Of a stretch of DNA of 64,000 nt, positions 61,516 to 64,000 are shown one piece after another (within the stretch, counting starts at the first letter, position 1; each line of letters starts with the position of its first letter). Location: the NCBI GenBank assembly GCA_024234435.1, contig JACKOF010000002.1, positions 1 through 64,000 of the forward strand, in the 5' to 3' direction. The notes under the pieces were generated by a model. That model saw nothing but the letters and a program-made list of their open reading frames with translations. It had not been told where the DNA came from and made no database searches. Origin of the DNA: Pseudomonadales bacterium. Lineage in GTDB: Bacteria; Pseudomonadota; Gammaproteobacteria; Pseudomonadales; Porticoccaceae. Both the position numbers and the translations under genes were made by a program.

Positions 61516-64000
61516 ATCTCGGATGCTTTCACTGCAGGAACAGCCTCCGAAAGAGTGATTGGGAATTGTGCGAATATACGGGTTCCTTGCCCCGGAGCGG
61601 AATCAATATCAAGGCTGCCGCCAGCCAGTTCGGCACGCTCCTGCATGCTGAGCAAACCAAAACCCTGGTGGTTCGGGCCCGCATAAAACCCAACACCATC
61701 ATCAGTAACCGTTAGCTCCAGCTGATTATCCACCACCGCCAGCTCCACCAGAATGCGCTTCGCGCGCGCATGACGAACAATGTTGGTAAACGCTTCCTGT
61801 GCTATTCGAAAACAGGCTGTTTGGACTTCTTCTGCCAGGAAAGGCAAGGCCGGGGGCAACTTTAAATCCACCTTAAATCCCCTCCCCAGCCGCTCTGCCT
61901 GCCGCATGACATACCAGCGCAAAGCGGGGGCCAGACCAAGGTCATCAAGCATTGATGGTCGTAGATTCATCGACAGGTCTCGCACCCTTGCCACTACCCG
62001 ATCAATGGACTCCATACCATCTTTCAAGGCCGGCGCCAGTGCTTCGCTGCCGGTCTTGTGCAAAACGGTTTGCAGGTCAAGTTTTACCACTGTGAGCAGC
62101 TGGCCAATTTCATCATGCAGTTCCCGAGCGACGTTACGGCGCTCGGCTTCCTGGGCAGACAACATTTTGCGTGAAAGCTTTTCAAGCTGGCGATTGCTCT
62201 CCTGAAGCTCTAGCTCTGCCAGTTTGCGCGCAGTCACTTCCACCACAGCGCCCCGCATTCTTGGAGGTTCGCCCTCGGCGGTGTCTGCCATCTCGCCCCT
62301 TGCTGCAATCCAGTGAATGCTTCCATCCGGCCAGATAATGCGAAATTCATGCGAGAACGGAGTTCGATTGGCAATACAGTGCTGCGCCTTGCTGTCAATA
62401 GCCTCGATATCATCCGGGTGTATACGTTTGGCAAAAGCCTCATAGGTGCCATCAAATTCGCCATCGAGAAATCCCCACGCCGTTTCATGATAGCGAGACC
62501 AAACAATCTGATTACTGGCGATATCCCAGTCAAAAATCCCCAGATGCGCTGCTTCCAGCGCTAAACGAAAACGCTGCTCGCTGGCCCTAAGCTGTTCTTC
62601 AGCTTGCTTGCGCCTGGTAATAGTCTCAGAAAAAAGGATAATGCCACCAATCCCTCCGCTCGCCGCCCGCCACGGATGAATCTCCCAGCGTACCCACTCC
62701 TCTTTGCCACTGGCCCGAACGAAGGACTCTTCTTCACATTTTTCTATGCTGCCGGCTAAACAACGCTTGTGCACGTCCTTCCAGTGTGCTGGCAGGTCGG
62801 GAAATACATCATAGTGGCAAAGACCAACAAGATCCCGCTCACCCAGCTCGTAATCAATCAACCAGCGCTGGCTGTAAGCCAGGTAACACATATTCTGATC
62901 AAACATGGCAATTGCCGAAGGTGAATACTGAATGAACAGGCGCAATTTTTCTTCGCTCTCTCGCAACACAAGTTCAGCTGCGTGACGCTCACTGAGGTCG
63001 CGAACAATTGCCATGCAGGAATCTTCATCGATTCGACGCGCGCTGACCTCAGCCAGAAAGGTCGAACCATCCTTGCGGATATGTTCCCACTCCTCCAGAT
63101 GTCGCTCACCCGCCATCATTCTCTCAGTGGATGGCCGTAAACGCTTCTTCTCGTCGAATGCCACAATATCGGCAACCCTCATATGCAACAACTCTTGACG
63201 GCTGTAGCCCAGCATTTCTGCACCATGAGGGTTAACATCGAGGTATCGATTGTCGTTAGCAGAGATAATGTAGATGCCGTCATTAGCCTGCTCGAAGACA
63301 TTGGCCATCCGGATACGACTCCGCTCCAGAAGCACTTCCGAATGATGCCGACTGATCGCGATAGCAGCAATGCTCGCAGCCGTATCAACCAGTCTAAACC
63401 CTGGCATATCCGGTAGCCCCGGTTCAGAATAATAGACCGCAAAGGTGCCGAGCACTTCACCACCTTTATCAAAAATCGGGGTTGACCAGCACGCCTTCAA
63501 GCCGGACGCCAAAGCAAAAGACCGGTAATCATCCCATAGCGGGTCAAACGTTATATCCTCGACATAAACAGGTTCACGCCGATACATCGCCGTGCCACAA
63601 GAACCTGCTTTTGGTCCGATCGCCTGACCATCAATAGCCGCAATATACTCTGCTGGCAGCCTTGGTGCGGCACCATGGCGGACATGCACACCATCTTCTT
63701 CCAGCAGTAAAATTGAGCAGATCATTTTTGGATCCTGTTGCTCAATCAGCGTTACCAATGCTGTGAGCGAATCACCAAGCGCTGCACCTCTGGCAATTTT
63801 TTCAAGTATCTGGTTCTGCCCGTAAAGAAACTGTTTGGTTTGCTTCAGTTCCTCAATATCACGCTGTGGCGCCTGACTGTAGAGAATTTCCCTGCTCGAG
63901 AGACGATGTGCAGTGGCACTCAAACTGACATCGCACTTGTCTCCATTCTTTAACAATATCTGAAGCTCTTCACTCTGCGGTTTGCCTGTTTCTGAGAAAT
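61512..64000 (-). CDS. GAF/PAS sensor histidine kinase (5' end outside window)
   Basis: The open frame continues to the window edge without a start, so at least 829 residues are visible and the N-terminus is missing. The first residues look like the end of a PAS domain. Then come a GAF domain (CSILLLEEDGVHVRHGAAP, then GSCGTAMYRREPVYVEDI), three PAS/PAC modules, a HisKA_3 dimerisation domain with the phosphorylated His in RELHDEIGQ, and an ATPase domain with EAFTNIVRHA and DDGVGF. It is a NarL-system type kinase with no membrane segment in the visible part, so probably a cytosolic sensor. Its partner regulator follows with an ATGA overlap. Confidence 0.92.
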   Translation of the reverse strand, partial: FSETGKPQSEELQILLKNGDKCDVSLSATAHRLSSREILYSQAPQRDIEELKQTKQFLYGQNQILEKIARGAALGDSLTALVTLIEQQDPKMICSILLLEEDGVHVRHGAAPRLPAEYIAAIDGQAIGPKAGSCGTAMYRREPVYVEDITFDPLWDDYRSFALASGLKACWSTPIFDKGGEVLGTFAVYYSEPGLPDMPGFRLVDTAASIAAIAISRHHSEVLLERSRIRMANVFEQANDGIYIISANDNRYLDVNPHGAEMLGYSRQELLHMRVADIVAFDEKKRLRPSTERMMAGERHLEEWEHIRKDGSTFLAEVSARRIDEDSCMAIVRDLSERHAAELVLRESEEKLRLFIQYSPSAIAMFDQNMCYLAYSQRWLIDYELGERDLVGLCHYDVFPDLPAHWKDVHKRCLAGSIEKCEEESFVRASGKEEWVRWEIHPWRAASGGIGGIILFSETITRRKQAEEQLRASEQRFRLALEAAHLGIFDWDIASNQIVWSRYHETAWGFLDGEFDGTYEAFAKRIHPDDIEAIDSKAQHCIANRTPFSHEFRIIWPDGSIHWIAARGEMADTAEGEPPRMRGAVVEVTARKLAELELQESNRQLEKLSRKMLSAQEAERRNVARELHDEIGQLLTVVKLDLQTVLHKTGSEALAPALKDGMESIDRVVARVRDLSMNLRPSMLDDLGLAPALRWYVMRQAERLGRGFKVDLKLPPALPFLAEEVQTACFRIAQEAFTNIVRHARAKRILVELAVVDNQLELTVTDDGVGFYAGPNHQGFGLLSMQERAELAGGSLDIDSAPGQGTRIFAQFPITLSEAVPAVKASEI

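Noticed and set aside
1..64000. CRISPR array or rRNA operon
   Set aside because: No series of regularly spaced identical repeats and no conserved rRNA sequence was seen anywhere in the window.

Overview
The window reads as the chromosome of a marine-type gammaproteobacterium, probably near Cellvibrionales/Pseudomonadales. This is inferred from gene content: a fused BioH-BioC biotin protein, a murA-hisG-hisD-hisC block, an rpoN-hpf-ptsN-rapZ-ptsO block, a short-form HisG and a PEP-CTERM protein. No 16S rRNA gene is present, so the placement is tentative.

Layout. Positions 1-677 are the tail of an integron cassette array: a partial attC, a GNAT acetyltransferase cassette and its attC. 678-3720 holds small accessory genes. 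3766-7805 carries an exported catalase-peroxidase, a divergent encapsulin-type ferritin without a shell gene, a lone MSHA-like prepilin, a cold-shock protein and a small membrane protein. 7854-12580 is the biotin operon bioB-bioF-bioHC-bioD with a probable BirA operator. 12562-30942 is mostly housekeeping: comF, cysE, rsmI opposite lpoA-yraN-SIS-dolP, sspA/sspB, a cytochrome bc1 operon with cytochromes b and c1 in one reading frame, rplM-rpsI, zapE, zapG and degS. It ends with an unusual MurF-like ligase/M15 peptidase pair and a PEP-CTERM protein. 31129-36450 is murA-hisGDC with ibaG and an isolated mlaC. 36664-46744 is the lipopolysaccharide transport and sigma-54/nitrogen-PTS block, followed by mgtE and darP.

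A genomic island of about 11 kb is inserted in a tRNA-Met gene. A perfect 46-bp copy of the 3' part of the tRNA ends it at 58104, and a third, imperfect copy lies at 47149. Both ends are duplicated and partly decayed, which suggests successive integrations at one site. The island carries a tyrosine integrase with an overlapping HTH gene, a second recombinase, an orphan RelE/ParE-like toxin, an AT-rich four-gene operon with overlapping ends, and a Fic protein.

The four-gene operon (50916-56120) encodes a 5-methylcytosine methyltransferase, a phosphoribosyltransferase-like protein, an ORC/CDC6-like P-loop ATPase and a protein with two CARF-like loops. No restriction endonuclease is recognisable. 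This is the best candidate for a little-described anti-phage or conflict system.

The right end (58162-64000) is a signalling cluster: a REC-PAS-PAS-GGDEF-EAL protein, a NarL-type response regulator interrupted by an in-frame amber codon, and a GAF/PAS histidine kinase whose N-terminus lies outside the window.
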